From Gemmatimonadota bacterium (GTDB lineage: Bacteria > Gemmatimonadota > Gemmatimonadetes > Longimicrobiales > Gaopeijiaceae), in assembly GCA_007121455.1 (NCBI GenBank), contig SKKN01000006.1, forward strand, positions 1 through 64,000: a stretch of DNA of 64,000 bases, read 5' to 3'. Position numbers and translations under genes: made by a program. The notes below the pieces were generated by a model. That model was given only the letters and a program-made list of their open reading frames with translations, ran no database searches and was not told the DNA's origin. Positions 16,481-25,454 of this stretch are shown here, piece after piece (within the stretch, counting starts at the first letter, position 1; each line of letters opens with the position of its first letter).

Positions 16481-18162
16481 GGACTTTTTGTTCCTGGCTC
16501 AGATTCATGGGAACCACCTGGCGTCGTACCAAGACCTTCCCGCGATGGCGCGGGCCCCCAGCCTCCCCCTCCGGGGGTGCGGACCCCGAGGACATCCCCG
16601 GCCTTTACCCGCAAGGAGCCCTTCCCGGGAAGCGATCGGGTCTCTCCATGGGAGGTGAGGACGTCTTCACCCGGCGCCCCGGCACCCCCACCGGCCATTC
16701 CCGGCGGCCCCTCCTTCCTCCGTTCCGAGAGGAGCGTCACCTCGGCATCGCAGAGAAAGAGGAGGTCGCGCGCGATCCCGTCGCCTCCAGCGTGCCTGCC
16801 GGACCCGCCGGATCCGGTACGAAGGCTGTGCCGAAGCACCCTCAGGGGATAGGCATGTTCCAGCGCTTCGATCGGTGTGTTCAAAGAGTTCGTCATGTGG
16901 CTGTGTACGCCGGACAGACCTGCGCGATCAGGGCCCGCACCGATCCCGCCGCCGATCGTCTCATAGTAGGTGAAGGGGTGCCCGGTTCGCTCGTCCCGCC
17001 CTCCCACGGTGATGTTGTTCATCGTGCCCTGAGAAAGGGCCGGCACGCGGTCCGGGAGCGCCTGTGCGAAGGCGAGGAGGAGAACATCGGTGATCCGCTG
17101 GCTCGTCTCCACATTGCCCGCCGCCACGGACGCCGGAGGAGCGGCATTCACGACGGAAGCCTCCGGAAGCTCGAGCGAGAGGGCCTCCATCGCTCCCCCG
17201 CCTGCCGGGAGCGGTGTTCCGAGGAGGTCTTCCGCCACGCAGCGGACCACGTACCGCGTCGCGGCCGTGGTGATCGCTTCCACGGCATTGATGCCGCCTC
17301 GGGTCTGCGCAGCGGAACCCGAAAAGTCCGCGAGCACCTCCCCCCCGGCGATCTCGAGGGAGAGCCGGATGGGCACCGGACCGCTTCCGAAGCCGTCGTC
17401 CTCCATCGCTGACTCCGCCTCGTACCGCCCGTCGGGGACGAGGGCGAGCCCTGCGCGCAGAAGCCGGTCCCCGTAGGTGAGGAGCGCTTCCATCGCCTGC
17501 AGCATCGCATCCTCCCCTCGCCGGTCGGCGATCTCGCGCAGCCGTTTGGCGCCAGAATACAGAGCGGCCTGCTGGGCATCGAGATCTCCCTCACGTTCCT
17601 CCGGGGTCCGAACGTTCGCCAGAATGAGGCGGAGCACGGCCCGGTTTCTGCTTCCTCCTTCGGAGAGGAGGAGAGGTGGAATTCGGAGCCCCTCCTGATA
17701 GATTTCGTTCGCGAGAGGCATCGACCCGGGGGAGCTGCCACCCACGTCCGAATGATGCGCCCTGGCGGCGACGTATCCGAGCAGGCGAGCATGGTGGTCG
17801 GCATGCACCGGGGCCATGAGCGTGATGTCCGGGAGATGCGTCCCGCCGGCATAGGGATCGTTGAGGATGGCGATGTCCCCCGGCGAAAGCGGGCCGAGCT
17901 CGCGGAGCGTTGTTGCGACGCTGAGAGGCATCGCGCCGAGGTGTACGGGCATGTGGTCTCCCTGGGCGACCGGAGCACCGTCCGGAGAGAACACCGCACA
18001 GGAGTAATCACGCCGCTCCTTTATATTGGGAGAGAACGCCGAGCGACGGAGGGTGGCGCCCATTTCCTCCGCGACCGCGGTGAAGAGGTTCCGGTAGATC
18101 TCGAGAGAGATCGGGTCGGCGGAGTGAGAAGGCCCGGATTGGGCTCGGTCCGATGTTTGCAT
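16477..18162 (-). CDS. hyuB: hydantoinase B / oxoprolinase-family protein
   Basis: A 561-residue protein matching the HyuB family over its whole length: DPISLEIYRNLFTAVAEEMG, RRSAFSPNIKERRDYSCAVF, NDPYAGGTHLPDITLMAPV and GGGIGAGPDRAGLSGVHSHM, followed by a Gly-rich TPGGGGWG end. The family carries out ATP-dependent opening of hydantoins, 5-oxoproline or related cyclic amides, or acetophenone carboxylation, normally with a separate or fused HyuA subunit. No HyuA is present here, so it must be elsewhere or the protein acts alone. The ATG at 18162 begins an operon with the small gene and perhaps the kinase downstream. Confidence 0.88.
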   Translation of the reverse strand: MQTSDRAQSGPSHSADPISLEIYRNLFTAVAEEMGATLRRSAFSPNIKERRDYSCAVFSPDGAPVAQGDHMPVHLGAMPLSVATTLRELGPLSPGDIAILNDPYAGGTHLPDITLMAPVHADHHARLLGYVAARAHHSDVGGSSPGSMPLANEIYQEGLRIPPLLLSEGGSRNRAVLRLILANVRTPEEREGDLDAQQAALYSGAKRLREIADRRGEDAMLQAMEALLTYGDRLLRAGLALVPDGRYEAESAMEDDGFGSGPVPIRLSLEIAGGEVLADFSGSAAQTRGGINAVEAITTAATRYVVRCVAEDLLGTPLPAGGGAMEALSLELPEASVVNAAPPASVAAGNVETSQRITDVLLLAFAQALPDRVPALSQGTMNNITVGGRDERTGHPFTYYETIGGGIGAGPDRAGLSGVHSHMTNSLNTPIEALEHAYPLRVLRHSLRTGSGGSGRHAGGDGIARDLLFLCDAEVTLLSERRKEGPPGMAGGGAGAPGEDVLTSHGETRSLPGKGSLRVKAGDVLGVRTPGGGGWGPAPSREGLGTTPGGSHESEPGTKSP

Positions 18163-18276
18163 CGAGTTGGCACTTGGGGTTAACTTGTAATGCTGCAGGC
18201 GAAAATAGCCCCGCTTCCATTTCCCACTGATTCGGCTGCGTGGCCGTCGTTTTGAAACCTATAAATGGAGGAGATG

Positions 18277-18594
18277 ATGTCGAATAAGAAAGAGCTGATG
18301 GATCGTGCAAGAGATGAGCTCTTCAGCCACATCAACCGGTGTGGGGTTCTCCAGGCAGCGGAGGAGGACCAGAAGCAGTGGATGACCGAGACCATGGACT
18401 ATCTGGCGGAGCGGTATCCGCAGTTGGGGGATTCCGAGCTCCGTGAGCTGCATACCCTGGGGCTTCGCTTCTGCCGACCGGTGATTGCCCACGGTCGCGA
18501 CGCTGAAACGGATTCCGAGGAGGAGGCCCCGGCCGCCGCCGAGGAAGCCGAGGACCGGTCCGAGACGCCCGAGGACGCGACTACGGCTGCTTGA
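18277..18594 (+). CDS. small acidic protein of unknown function
   Basis: A 105-residue protein. Residues 1-70 are predicted helical (ARDELFSHINRCGVLQ, WMTETMDYLAERYP, LGDSELRELHTLGLRFC) and the last 35 are a low-complexity Glu/Ala tail. I do not recognise a family. Three ATGs (18265, 18274, 18277) are possible; 18277 is chosen because GGAGG lies five bases before it. The gene is monocistronic, ending in a very strong terminator, which suggests real and possibly high expression. Confidence 0.65.
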   Translation: MSNKKELMDRARDELFSHINRCGVLQAAEEDQKQWMTETMDYLAERYPQLGDSELRELHTLGLRFCRPVIAHGRDAETDSEEEAPAAAEEAEDRSETPEDATTAA

Positions 18595-18629
18595 GCGGAT
18601 GGAAGGATCCCGGTCGCAGACCGGGCATC

Positions 18630-18676
18630 GGGACCGGGGGTGATGCAGAAACGCATCACCCCCGGTCCCGTTTTTC
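18630..18676 (+). terminator. strong intrinsic terminator
   Basis: A perfect 17-bp stem (18630-18646 with 18653-18669), loop AGAAAC, is followed by GTTTTTC. It lies 35 bases after the small acidic protein gene and is the cleanest terminator in the window. Confidence 0.93.
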
Positions 18677-18754
18677 TTTGCGAGCCGGCCTGCTGGTCGG
18701 TCGCTCTTCGTCCCCTGATCTCACCGCGATTTGCAAGCCCACTCCTCCCCGCTG

Positions 18755-18784
18755 TTGGCGAACACATTTCGTCTTTTTTATACT
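18755..18784 (+). promoter_or_regulatory. candidate sigma-70-type promoter
   Basis: TTGGCG (18755-18760) and TATACT (18779-18784) are separated by 18 bases in a locally AT-rich stretch, about 90 bases upstream of the gene at 18874 and beyond the preceding terminator. The -10 box is one base from consensus. Confidence 0.5.
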
Positions 18785-18873
18785 GATCAGAACGGCACCA
18801 GTCTTGCTGCTGGCGAGCACGCCCGACGCACCGAGCGTACGGCGACACGAACCACGGCGGACGGAGGATACAC

Positions 18874-19227
18874 ATGACGATCACTGCACTCGAGGTGATG
18901 TCTCTCGCAGAGGAGACGGAAATCCGGACACGGTACTACAGCGGCGAGAGGATTCCCTCGCCCGCGGGGGGCGAACTCGAGGCTCTGCGGGTTCGCGACC
19001 AGGAGGATGGAAGCGGGCTGGTCATCTTCGAATGCTCCGCTTCATCGATTCGGTACAAGATCCGGATCCCCGGAGCAACCGCCGAGGAGGAGCGTGCGGT
19101 GAAGGCGGCGGTTGAGGAGGGAGGTGACCTCTACTGTCCACGACATGCGCGGCCGCACCGATTGAAGCGCGTTCGTGACGCCTTGGGATGCGCACGCTGC
19201 GGAGTCGTCTTCGGCACGCTGGGCTGA
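18874..19227 (+). CDS. small protein with C-terminal zinc-ribbon-like motif
   Basis: A 117-residue soluble protein of no family I recognise. The first 80 residues look like a mixed alpha/beta domain. The C-terminus has two cysteine clusters, LYCPRH and LGCARCGVVFG, spaced like a treble-clef or zinc-ribbon site though with only three clear cysteines plus histidines. The ATG at 18874 follows ACGGAGGATACAC, a good ribosome-binding site. It has its own candidate promoter and is followed by the TPR gene after 136 bases. Confidence 0.65.
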   Translation: MTITALEVMSLAEETEIRTRYYSGERIPSPAGGELEALRVRDQEDGSGLVIFECSASSIRYKIRIPGATAEEERAVKAAVEEGGDLYCPRHARPHRLKRVRDALGCARCGVVFGTLG

Positions 19228-19363
19228 CCGATTTCGGCATCGTTTTCGCGCATGGGACCGACCTGCAGGGAAGGGGTGGCCGCCTCCGCTGCCGCCCATT
19301 ACATTCCTCCCCGGCTGCCCAGGCCAGCTCGATCCCTCCATGTATCCCTGCGGAGCGTCGGCG

Positions 19364-20461
19364 ATGCCCGAACGGTTCCTCAGCTCGGAAGAATACGACG
19401 AGCGAGCACACCACCTCTACAACGAAGGTGACTACGACGGCGCCCTCGAGATGTTGAAGGAGGGCCTCGCCCTCTACCCCAACTCGGTCGAACTCTACGT
19501 GGGCCTCGGCTACGCGCGCCTGGCGCGGGAGGAATATGCCTGGGCGCGGCAGGCGTTCGAGCACGCGATGGTGCTCGACGCGGGGCACGAGGACGCGATG
19601 GTGGGGATGGGAGAGGTCCTGCTGCGGTTGGGGAAGGCAGAGGAGGCACTCCACCTCTTCGGTGAGGTGAAGGCGATGGGCTACGAGGACGACCTCGAGC
19701 TCATGCTGACCATGGGTCGCGCTCTGTACCGCGAGGGGCTCTACCGGGAAGCTCGGGACGTCTTCGCGAAGATTGCCACGGCTCGTCCTGAAAGTGCCGA
19801 GGCGATCGCCGCCGTCGGGTATGTGCTCCTCCGGCTCGGGGACGAAGTGGGCGCCTGCCGCCAGATTCGGCGCGCGCTGCGGCTCGATCCCGACCTCCAC
19901 GATGCCCGGGTGTACCTCGGGCACATCCTGTACGACCGGGGTGACTGGGATGGCGCGCTCCGGGAGTTCGAGCAGGTGCCTCCGCAGGATCACTGGGACG
20001 CGCTCGCGGTGTGGCGTCTCGTCGAGTTGAAGAGGGCGATCTGGCGCCTCGCCGAGGACGATTCGCGCCTCCTGCCCTGGTCGAAGCGGCTGGCCGACCT
20101 CGAGGCGCTGGAGGACCCGATCGACCGCCTCCTGGCAGAGGTGGAGGCGCGTGCTGCCGGAGAGGGCGTGCGGACCTTCGCGGACAAAAACCAGCTCGAG
20201 CTGTTCGGCCTGGGAAGCGAGGGAGAGACCGTCCGTCAGGTCCGATTGCTGGACGGGCATTCCCTTCGAGGGACCGCACAGGAGATCGTCTGCCAGATGC
20301 GCGACCAGGCGGGCTTCTCTCATGAGACGATGTCCCAGTACATGCGGCGTCTCGCCGAGCGGTGGCATGAGCAGTTCGGCGTCGAAGTTCCCTTCTCCGA
20401 CCCGGAAGCATTCTTGCGCGGGGCGGTGTTGCAGGGACTCGTCAGGTTGGAGGAGTCATGA
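19364..20461 (+). CDS. tetratricopeptide-repeat protein
   Basis: A 365-residue cytoplasmic protein. Residues about 8-230 contain at least six TPR-like helical pairs, for example AHHLYNEGDYDGALEMLKEG, WARQAFEHAMVLDAGHEDAM and VYLGHILYDRGDWDGALREF. The last 130 residues form a separate, less repetitive domain ending GAVLQGLVRLEES. TPR proteins act as scaffolds; no partner is evident. ATG 19364 is preferred (GGAG eight bases upstream); ATG 19340 is also in frame. It is followed after 73 bases by a zinc-ribbon protein, and the pair may belong together. Confidence 0.8.
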   Translation: MPERFLSSEEYDERAHHLYNEGDYDGALEMLKEGLALYPNSVELYVGLGYARLAREEYAWARQAFEHAMVLDAGHEDAMVGMGEVLLRLGKAEEALHLFGEVKAMGYEDDLELMLTMGRALYREGLYREARDVFAKIATARPESAEAIAAVGYVLLRLGDEVGACRQIRRALRLDPDLHDARVYLGHILYDRGDWDGALREFEQVPPQDHWDALAVWRLVELKRAIWRLAEDDSRLLPWSKRLADLEALEDPIDRLLAEVEARAAGEGVRTFADKNQLELFGLGSEGETVRQVRLLDGHSLRGTAQEIVCQMRDQAGFSHETMSQYMRRLAERWHEQFGVEVPFSDPEAFLRGAVLQGLVRLEES

Positions 20462-20534
20462 AACACATGCTGCAGCCGTCTCGGCTTTCCTCCGGGAGTC
20501 CAGGGACGAGCGCAACGACGACGAGGGATAGGCG

Positions 20535-21353
20535 ATGGTGAGTCGAGCTGCGGTCGAGCGGTTCTTCGCGGCGCTCGTGAACGAAATTCGGGACGAACAC
20601 TCCGAGTACCTCGAGCATTCGTTCACCGTGGCGGAGATCTACCAGAAACTCGTCCCCTATCGGACGCATCGGGATGCGGTCGGGGTCGAGATCAACGCCG
20701 ACTACGAGGATGTGTTGCTCCGACTGCTTGCGGGAGAGGGGGATTTCCTCGTGCTCGAATCCGAGCCGGCTCGACGGAGGATTCGGGAAGAGTTGGCTGC
20801 GCGAAACCCAAACACAGGCATCTACCGCGAGTACGCTGCCGTCGGTGTTCGCCTGAACTCGGACCTCGTGCCGGCCGTGACCGGAGATGATGCCCGGAAG
20901 GCCACGAACGGCAAGCAAAGCTCTTCGTCCTCTGCTCAATCGAGCTTCGAGGAGCTCGAGCTCGCTCCACCGTCAAGGGAAGCTCAGCACGGTGGTGGCG
21001 TGCACTTGGAGGCCTCCGCCGCTGATCCGGAAGAGCCGGTGGGGCCCTCGGGAGCCCCAAGCTCCCCATCCGCGCGTCAGAGGGCGGGTGGCGACCACGG
21101 GCAGGGACCGGCACCGGCGGACGCCGGAGCCAATCGAGATGCGGGGCCGGGGGCAGATCGGGGAACTGGAGAGCCGGAAATCGAACTTCAACAGTGCCCT
21201 GACTGCAAGGCGGATCTTCCCGACCGTGACTCGCTCCGCTTCTGCCCGTTCTGCGGGACGAACGTGTACACCGCTCCGTGCGGCCACTGCGGAGAAGAGC
21301 TCGAGCGCTCCTGGAGGTTCTGCCTGGCCTGCGGCATCGATTCCCGCACCTGA
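20535..21353 (+). CDS. protein with C-terminal double zinc ribbon
   Basis: A 272-residue protein. Residues 1-120 are a folded domain of unknown type (FFAALVNEIRDEHSEYLEHSF, YEDVLLRLLAGEGDFL). Residues about 125-215 are a disordered Ser/Pro/Gly/Ala linker. The C-terminus is a double zinc ribbon with CPDC, CPFC, CGHC and CLAC knuckles (eight cysteines). It probably binds nucleic acid or protein; nothing more can be said. It follows the TPR gene on the same strand and precedes a lipoprotein gene by 20 bases. Confidence 0.75.
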   Translation: MVSRAAVERFFAALVNEIRDEHSEYLEHSFTVAEIYQKLVPYRTHRDAVGVEINADYEDVLLRLLAGEGDFLVLESEPARRRIREELAARNPNTGIYREYAAVGVRLNSDLVPAVTGDDARKATNGKQSSSSSAQSSFEELELAPPSREAQHGGGVHLEASAADPEEPVGPSGAPSSPSARQRAGGDHGQGPAPADAGANRDAGPGADRGTGEPEIELQQCPDCKADLPDRDSLRFCPFCGTNVYTAPCGHCGEELERSWRFCLACGIDSRT

Positions 21354-21373
21354 ACCCTCGGTCCCCTCGGCCG

Positions 21374-21823
21374 GTGTGCCGCTGCATCCTCTACTCGGCC
21401 CTGCTGATGCTCGTCGCCGGTTCGGGGTGTGGAAACGGTACGGACCTGCCCCCGTCGGACCCGGACTTGAGAGAGGCGCTCGGCCTCGACGATCAAGTGC
21501 GGATCCATCGGATCGACCTGAGCGGCCGCGGGGCGGAGAGCCGGGTCTTGCCGGCCACTCTCGAGATCCAGGAAGGGGAGGTCGTCCAGTTCGTGACGCT
21601 GGACCGGAGGATCCACCACATTCGCTTCGTCACGGATTCGCTCTCCCCTGCGGCCGCACGCTTTCTCGAGCAGACCGGACAGAGTTCGAGTCCCCCCCTG
21701 GTCCGGCGAGGAAGCCGTTTCGTGCTCTCCTTCGAAGGAGCTCCGGCCGGCCTGTTCCCTTATGTCGTGGAGGGATACGGGGATCCGGTGGTGGGTCGGA
21801 TCCGGGTGCGACCCCCTCCGTAA
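21374..21823 (+). CDS. cupredoxin-like lipoprotein
   Basis: A 149-residue predicted lipoprotein: a short signal ending LMLVAGSGC, then a single beta-rich domain with the cupredoxin-like pattern PATLEIQEGEVVQFVTLDRRIHHIRF and a closing LFPYVVEGYGDPVVGRIRV. The copper ligands of plastocyanins (Cys and Met near the C-terminus) are not present, so it may not bind copper. The GTG at 21374 is chosen to fit the signal peptide and the preceding gene; the start is uncertain. It lies in the cell envelope or periplasm. Confidence 0.6.
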   Translation: MCRCILYSALLMLVAGSGCGNGTDLPPSDPDLREALGLDDQVRIHRIDLSGRGAESRVLPATLEIQEGEVVQFVTLDRRIHHIRFVTDSLSPAAARFLEQTGQSSSPPLVRRGSRFVLSFEGAPAGLFPYVVEGYGDPVVGRIRVRPPP

Positions 21824-21977
21824 GACGGGTGGTGCCTCGTTCGACCCCCAGGCCGCAGCTCGCGTTGGTTTCGCCCCCCTTTCCTGGCATGGGTTCCGGT
21901 TCCTCCCGTATACTGCGCACGCAGAGGGAGGTCCGGGGACTTCCCTCTGGCCGATCTTTTTCAGAGTCGTGGAGACG

Positions 21978-23036
21978 ATGACACGGATTGCAGTGATTCC
22001 GGGAGACGGAGTGGGTGGGGAGGTGGTCGATGAAGCGGTGCGTGTACTGGAGTTGCTATCCGACCGGGATGCGATCGACCTCCAGCTCACCGATTGGGCG
22101 TTGGGTGCCGAGCGCTACCTGCGAGATGGGGTCACGATCACCGAAGAAGAATTCGAGTCGCTCGCCCACGACTTTGATGCGATCCTGCTGGGAGCGCTCG
22201 GCGACCCACGGGTACCGGACAACCGTCACGCCCGCGACATCCTCCTCGGCCTTCGGTTTCGGCTCGATCTCTTCGTCAATTATCGGCCGTGCGTACTACT
22301 GGATCCGGAGGTTAGTCCGCTCCGCAACGTACAGGGAAGGGAGGTCCGGATCGAGATCTTCCGGGAGAATACGGAGGGGATCTACGGGGACCTCGGCGGC
22401 CGATTCAAGGCCGGCACCCGTGATGAGATCGCGATCCAGGAGGACCTGAATACGTGGAAGGGGGTGGAGCGGATCACCCGCGCGGCCTTCGAGCACGCGC
22501 GGGGCCGGGGCCGGGGCCGGGTGACGCTCGTCGACAAAGCGAACGCAATGCCCGCAGCAGGCTCACTTTGGCGGAGGGTGTTCGCAGAAGTCGGCGCGGG
22601 GTTCTCCGAGCTGGAGCAGGACGCGGTGTATGTGGATGCCGCGGCGATGGACTTCGTCCGTCGGCCCGAGCGTTATGAGGTGGTCGTCGCTTCAAATCTC
22701 TTCGGCGACATCCTGAGCGACCTCGCGGCGGAGCTGACCGGGGGGATCGGGCTCGCTCCTTCCGCGAACTTCCATCCAGGTCGTCACGCCCTCTTCGAGC
22801 CGGTACACGGATCCGCCCCGGACATTGCCGGCGCCGGATCCGTGAATCCCATGGCGGCGATCCGGTGCGCCGGGCTGCTGCTGGAGCACCTGGGTCATGC
22901 CGCCCTCGCGCAGGAGGTAGAGGTCGCCGTGGCAGCCGCCATATCCGCCGGCGTCACCACTCCGGACCTTGGTGGGGACGCCAATACGAAAGGTGTAGGA
23001 GATTGGATTTGTGAGCGCCTGAGCAAGGGCGCTTGA
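21978..23036 (+). CDS. isocitrate/isopropylmalate-family dehydrogenase
   Basis: A 352-residue NAD(P)-dependent beta-decarboxylating dehydrogenase. Motifs: GDGVGGEV, IEIFRENTEGIYGDLGG, LVDKANAM, SNLFGDILSDLAAELTGG and EPVHGSAPDIAGAG. LeuB normally reads REL-T-GGIY at the substrate loop. Here RENTEGIY is closer to isocitrate, homoisocitrate or tartrate dehydrogenases, so substrate should be left open. No leuC, leuD or citrate-cycle gene is adjacent. The ATG at 21978 matches the family N-terminus. Residues near 174-180 include an Arg-Gly repeat coded by a GGGGCC tract. The stop overlaps a TTG that may start the next gene. Confidence 0.85.
   Translation: MTRIAVIPGDGVGGEVVDEAVRVLELLSDRDAIDLQLTDWALGAERYLRDGVTITEEEFESLAHDFDAILLGALGDPRVPDNRHARDILLGLRFRLDLFVNYRPCVLLDPEVSPLRNVQGREVRIEIFRENTEGIYGDLGGRFKAGTRDEIAIQEDLNTWKGVERITRAAFEHARGRGRGRVTLVDKANAMPAAGSLWRRVFAEVGAGFSELEQDAVYVDAAAMDFVRRPERYEVVVASNLFGDILSDLAAELTGGIGLAPSANFHPGRHALFEPVHGSAPDIAGAGSVNPMAAIRCAGLLLEHLGHAALAQEVEVAVAAAISAGVTTPDLGGDANTKGVGDWICERLSKGA
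22501..22521. repeat. GGGGCC hexanucleotide tract inside the dehydrogenase gene
   Basis: Three tandem GGGGCC units followed by GGG encode an Arg-Gly-Arg-Gly run in a surface region of the dehydrogenase. The G runs could form a quadruplex and such tracts are prone to slippage in 6-base, frame-preserving steps. Confidence 0.8.
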
Positions 23037-23065
23037 TCAACAGCACAGAAACCGGACGCGCGGAT

Positions 23066-24373
23066 ATGGCGGAGCGACGCACCATCGGACAGGTCCTCAA
23101 GGAGTTTGGGCGGATCTCGGAAGAGGATGTGCAACGAGCGCTCGCGCATCAGCAGGAGGAGGGGGGCTACTTCGGAGAGGCGCTCCTTGCGCTGAAGCTC
23201 GTGACCCAGGAGGAACTGGAGTGGGGGGTCGCGTCCCAGTTCGACCTTCCGTATGTCTTCCCCGACGTCGACTCGATCGATCCGGAGGCGGTAGGACTGG
23301 TCAATCCGGAGTGGGCATTGGCTCACCTCGCGCTCCCGATCATGCGGGCGGAGGACACGCTTACCGTCATCGTCGATTCGCCCTTCAACACCGAGGCGAT
23401 CGAGGAGTTGCGGCTTCGCACCGGGCTCGAGGTGGAGCGCGCGCTGGCTTCCGCCGGGAAGATCCGGGAGCTCATCCGTCAGGTCTACTCACGCAATGTC
23501 GCGAGCGAGGACCGCGAATTGCACGCTCCGGTCCGACTGCCGGAGCTCGTCGGAATCGCTCTCGACCTCGGTGCGGCTCGGTTCGGGGTTTCGGTCCGGG
23601 GAGCGCGAGCGATCGGCTGGTATGCAGCGGAAGACGGGAGCGTGCATCGACGTCCCCTCGGCGGAGCGTGGAGAGCTGAACTCGGTGGGATGCTCGAGCC
23701 TCCTCCGGGAGAGCAGGGCGAACATGGTGGAGGGGGGGAGCTCACCCGGTGGATTGGCGATGTAGAGCGCGAAGAGTGGTACGCCCGACTTGACCGTGAC
23801 GGGGTCTCGTTTCCCGTTCTGGTCCGACATCTTTCCTCCTCGGCAGGAGCGGAGTACCTCCTCGAGCCGGTCCGGGAGGGCCCTTCCGCGTATCGCTCCC
23901 GCTTTCCACTCCCTCCCCAGGGGCTGGTTGCCGAAACCCGGCTCCTGGCCCGTTCCGGCTCCGCTCGGTTCCTCGTCGCCGCGGAGCCCGAGGAGCTCGG
24001 TCGAGAGATCGTGCCCTACCTGAGCTCGCTCCTCCTGGGCCCGGAGTGGCGCTCCGTGCACCTCACGGAGCTGGGCACCGCGGCGGAACGAGGGGAATTC
24101 TCCTTTGCTCTCCCGGAGGCTCGGGAGACGTGGCAGGGGCTTCTGAGGGAGCTCGAGGAATTCCACTTCGATGCGGCTTGCACCAGCATCGACGCGCCCC
24201 CCGAGGCGTGGCTGGCCCAGACCCTCGAGATGGCACCGGCGGCCTTCATCCTCTCCGGCCCACGAGTGGGCCGGAGGGCGGCACTCGACGCGGGCATACG
24301 ATGGGAGCTCTCGATTGCCCGGGAGGAAGGCGACCGGCTGGACTGGCAGCTCTCTCCTCTACAAGCGACCTGA
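23066..24373 (+). CDS. MshEN-domain protein near pilT
   Basis: A 435-residue protein. Residues about 5-145 match the N-terminal domain of type II secretion/type IV pilus ATPases (GQVLKEFGRISEEDVQRAL, ASQFDLPYVFPD, NPEWALAHLALPIMRAEDTL), which in MshE binds cyclic di-GMP. The remaining 290 residues lack Walker motifs, so this is not an ATPase but a regulator or adaptor. It directly precedes pilT (one base between stop and ATG). ATG 23066 is used; TTG 23033, overlapping the previous stop, is an alternative. Residue-level c-di-GMP contacts were not checked. Confidence 0.7.
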   Translation: MAERRTIGQVLKEFGRISEEDVQRALAHQQEEGGYFGEALLALKLVTQEELEWGVASQFDLPYVFPDVDSIDPEAVGLVNPEWALAHLALPIMRAEDTLTVIVDSPFNTEAIEELRLRTGLEVERALASAGKIRELIRQVYSRNVASEDRELHAPVRLPELVGIALDLGAARFGVSVRGARAIGWYAAEDGSVHRRPLGGAWRAELGGMLEPPPGEQGEHGGGGELTRWIGDVEREEWYARLDRDGVSFPVLVRHLSSSAGAEYLLEPVREGPSAYRSRFPLPPQGLVAETRLLARSGSARFLVAAEPEELGREIVPYLSSLLLGPEWRSVHLTELGTAAERGEFSFALPEARETWQGLLRELEEFHFDAACTSIDAPPEAWLAQTLEMAPAAFILSGPRVGRRAALDAGIRWELSIAREEGDRLDWQLSPLQAT

Positions 24374-24374
24374 T

Positions 24375-25454
24375 ATGGCCCAGATCGACCAGTTCCTCAA
24401 GATTCTCGTAGAGAAGGGGGGCTCGGACCTCCACCTCACGACCGGCTCCTCCCCCGTGATGCGCGTGGATGGGCATATGCAGCGGTTCAAATTTCGGGAG
24501 CTCACGCCGAAGGACATGGAAACCCTTCTCTACGAGATCATGGAGGAGGACTGGCGAATGCGGTTCCTGGACACGCTGGACTTCGATTTCGCATACGAGG
24601 TCGAAGGCCTCGCACGTTTCCGTGTGAACGTCTTCTGGCAGCGGAAGGGCCTCGGGGCAGTGATGCGGACGATTCCGTCGAAGATCCTCACCGCAGACGA
24701 TCTCGGGCTGCCGGACGTCATCCGAAGGTTCTGCATGCTTTCGAAGGGTCTCGTGCTGGTGACGGGGCCTACGGGGTCCGGGAAGAGCACGACCCTCGCG
24801 GCGATGGTCGACCTCATCAACGAGCAGCGGCAGGACCACATCCTCACGATCGAGGATCCCATCGAGTTCACCCACCCGAACAAGAAGTCGCTGGTCAACC
24901 AGCGAGAGATCGGCACGAACACGAAGAGTTTCGCGAGCGCACTTCGGGCGGCGCTCCGGGAGGACCCCGACGTGATTCTCGTCGGCGAGATGCGTGACCG
25001 GGAGACGATCGAGCTCGGGATCACGGCCGCGGAGACGGGGCACCTCGTCTTCGGAACGCTCCATACGAACTCCGCTCCCAAGACCGTCGACCGCATCATC
25101 GACGTCTTCCCGGCGGATCAGCAGGAGCAGATCCGGTCGATGCTCGCGGAGTCTTTGAAAGGAGTGGTCTCGCAGGTGCTGATGCGAAAGAAAGGAGGAG
25201 GCAGGGTCGCTGCCCTGGAGGTCCTGGTTGGAACCTCTGCCGTCTCGAACCTCATCCGGGAGAACAAGATCTTCCAGATTCCCTCGATCATCCAGACGGG
25301 GAAGAAGGATGGAATGCAGTTGCTCGATCAGCACATCCTCGAGCACCTGATGTCCGGCAGGGTCTCGCCGAGGGAAGCCTATATGAAGGCCAACAACAAG
25401 CAGCCATTCCTCAAGTACCTCGAGGAAGAGGTCGAAGAGGAAGAGTTCGTGTGA
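24375..25454 (+). CDS. pilT: type IV pilus retraction ATPase PilT
   Basis: A 359-residue hexameric ATPase that drives pilus disassembly for twitching motility. It shows the PilT N-terminal segment GSDLHLTTGSSPVMRVDG, Walker A GPTGSGKST, the Asp box TIEDPIEF, Walker B ALREDPDVILVGEMRD and the His box TGHLVFGTLHTNSA. The C-terminal tail is acidic (EEEVEEEEF). The ATG at 24375 lies at the end of the preceding gene, implying co-translation. No pilB, pilC or pilin genes are in this window. Confidence 0.95.
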   Translation: MAQIDQFLKILVEKGGSDLHLTTGSSPVMRVDGHMQRFKFRELTPKDMETLLYEIMEEDWRMRFLDTLDFDFAYEVEGLARFRVNVFWQRKGLGAVMRTIPSKILTADDLGLPDVIRRFCMLSKGLVLVTGPTGSGKSTTLAAMVDLINEQRQDHILTIEDPIEFTHPNKKSLVNQREIGTNTKSFASALRAALREDPDVILVGEMRDRETIELGITAAETGHLVFGTLHTNSAPKTVDRIIDVFPADQQEQIRSMLAESLKGVVSQVLMRKKGGGRVAALEVLVGTSAVSNLIRENKIFQIPSIIQTGKKDGMQLLDQHILEHLMSGRVSPREAYMKANNKQPFLKYLEEEVEEEEFV

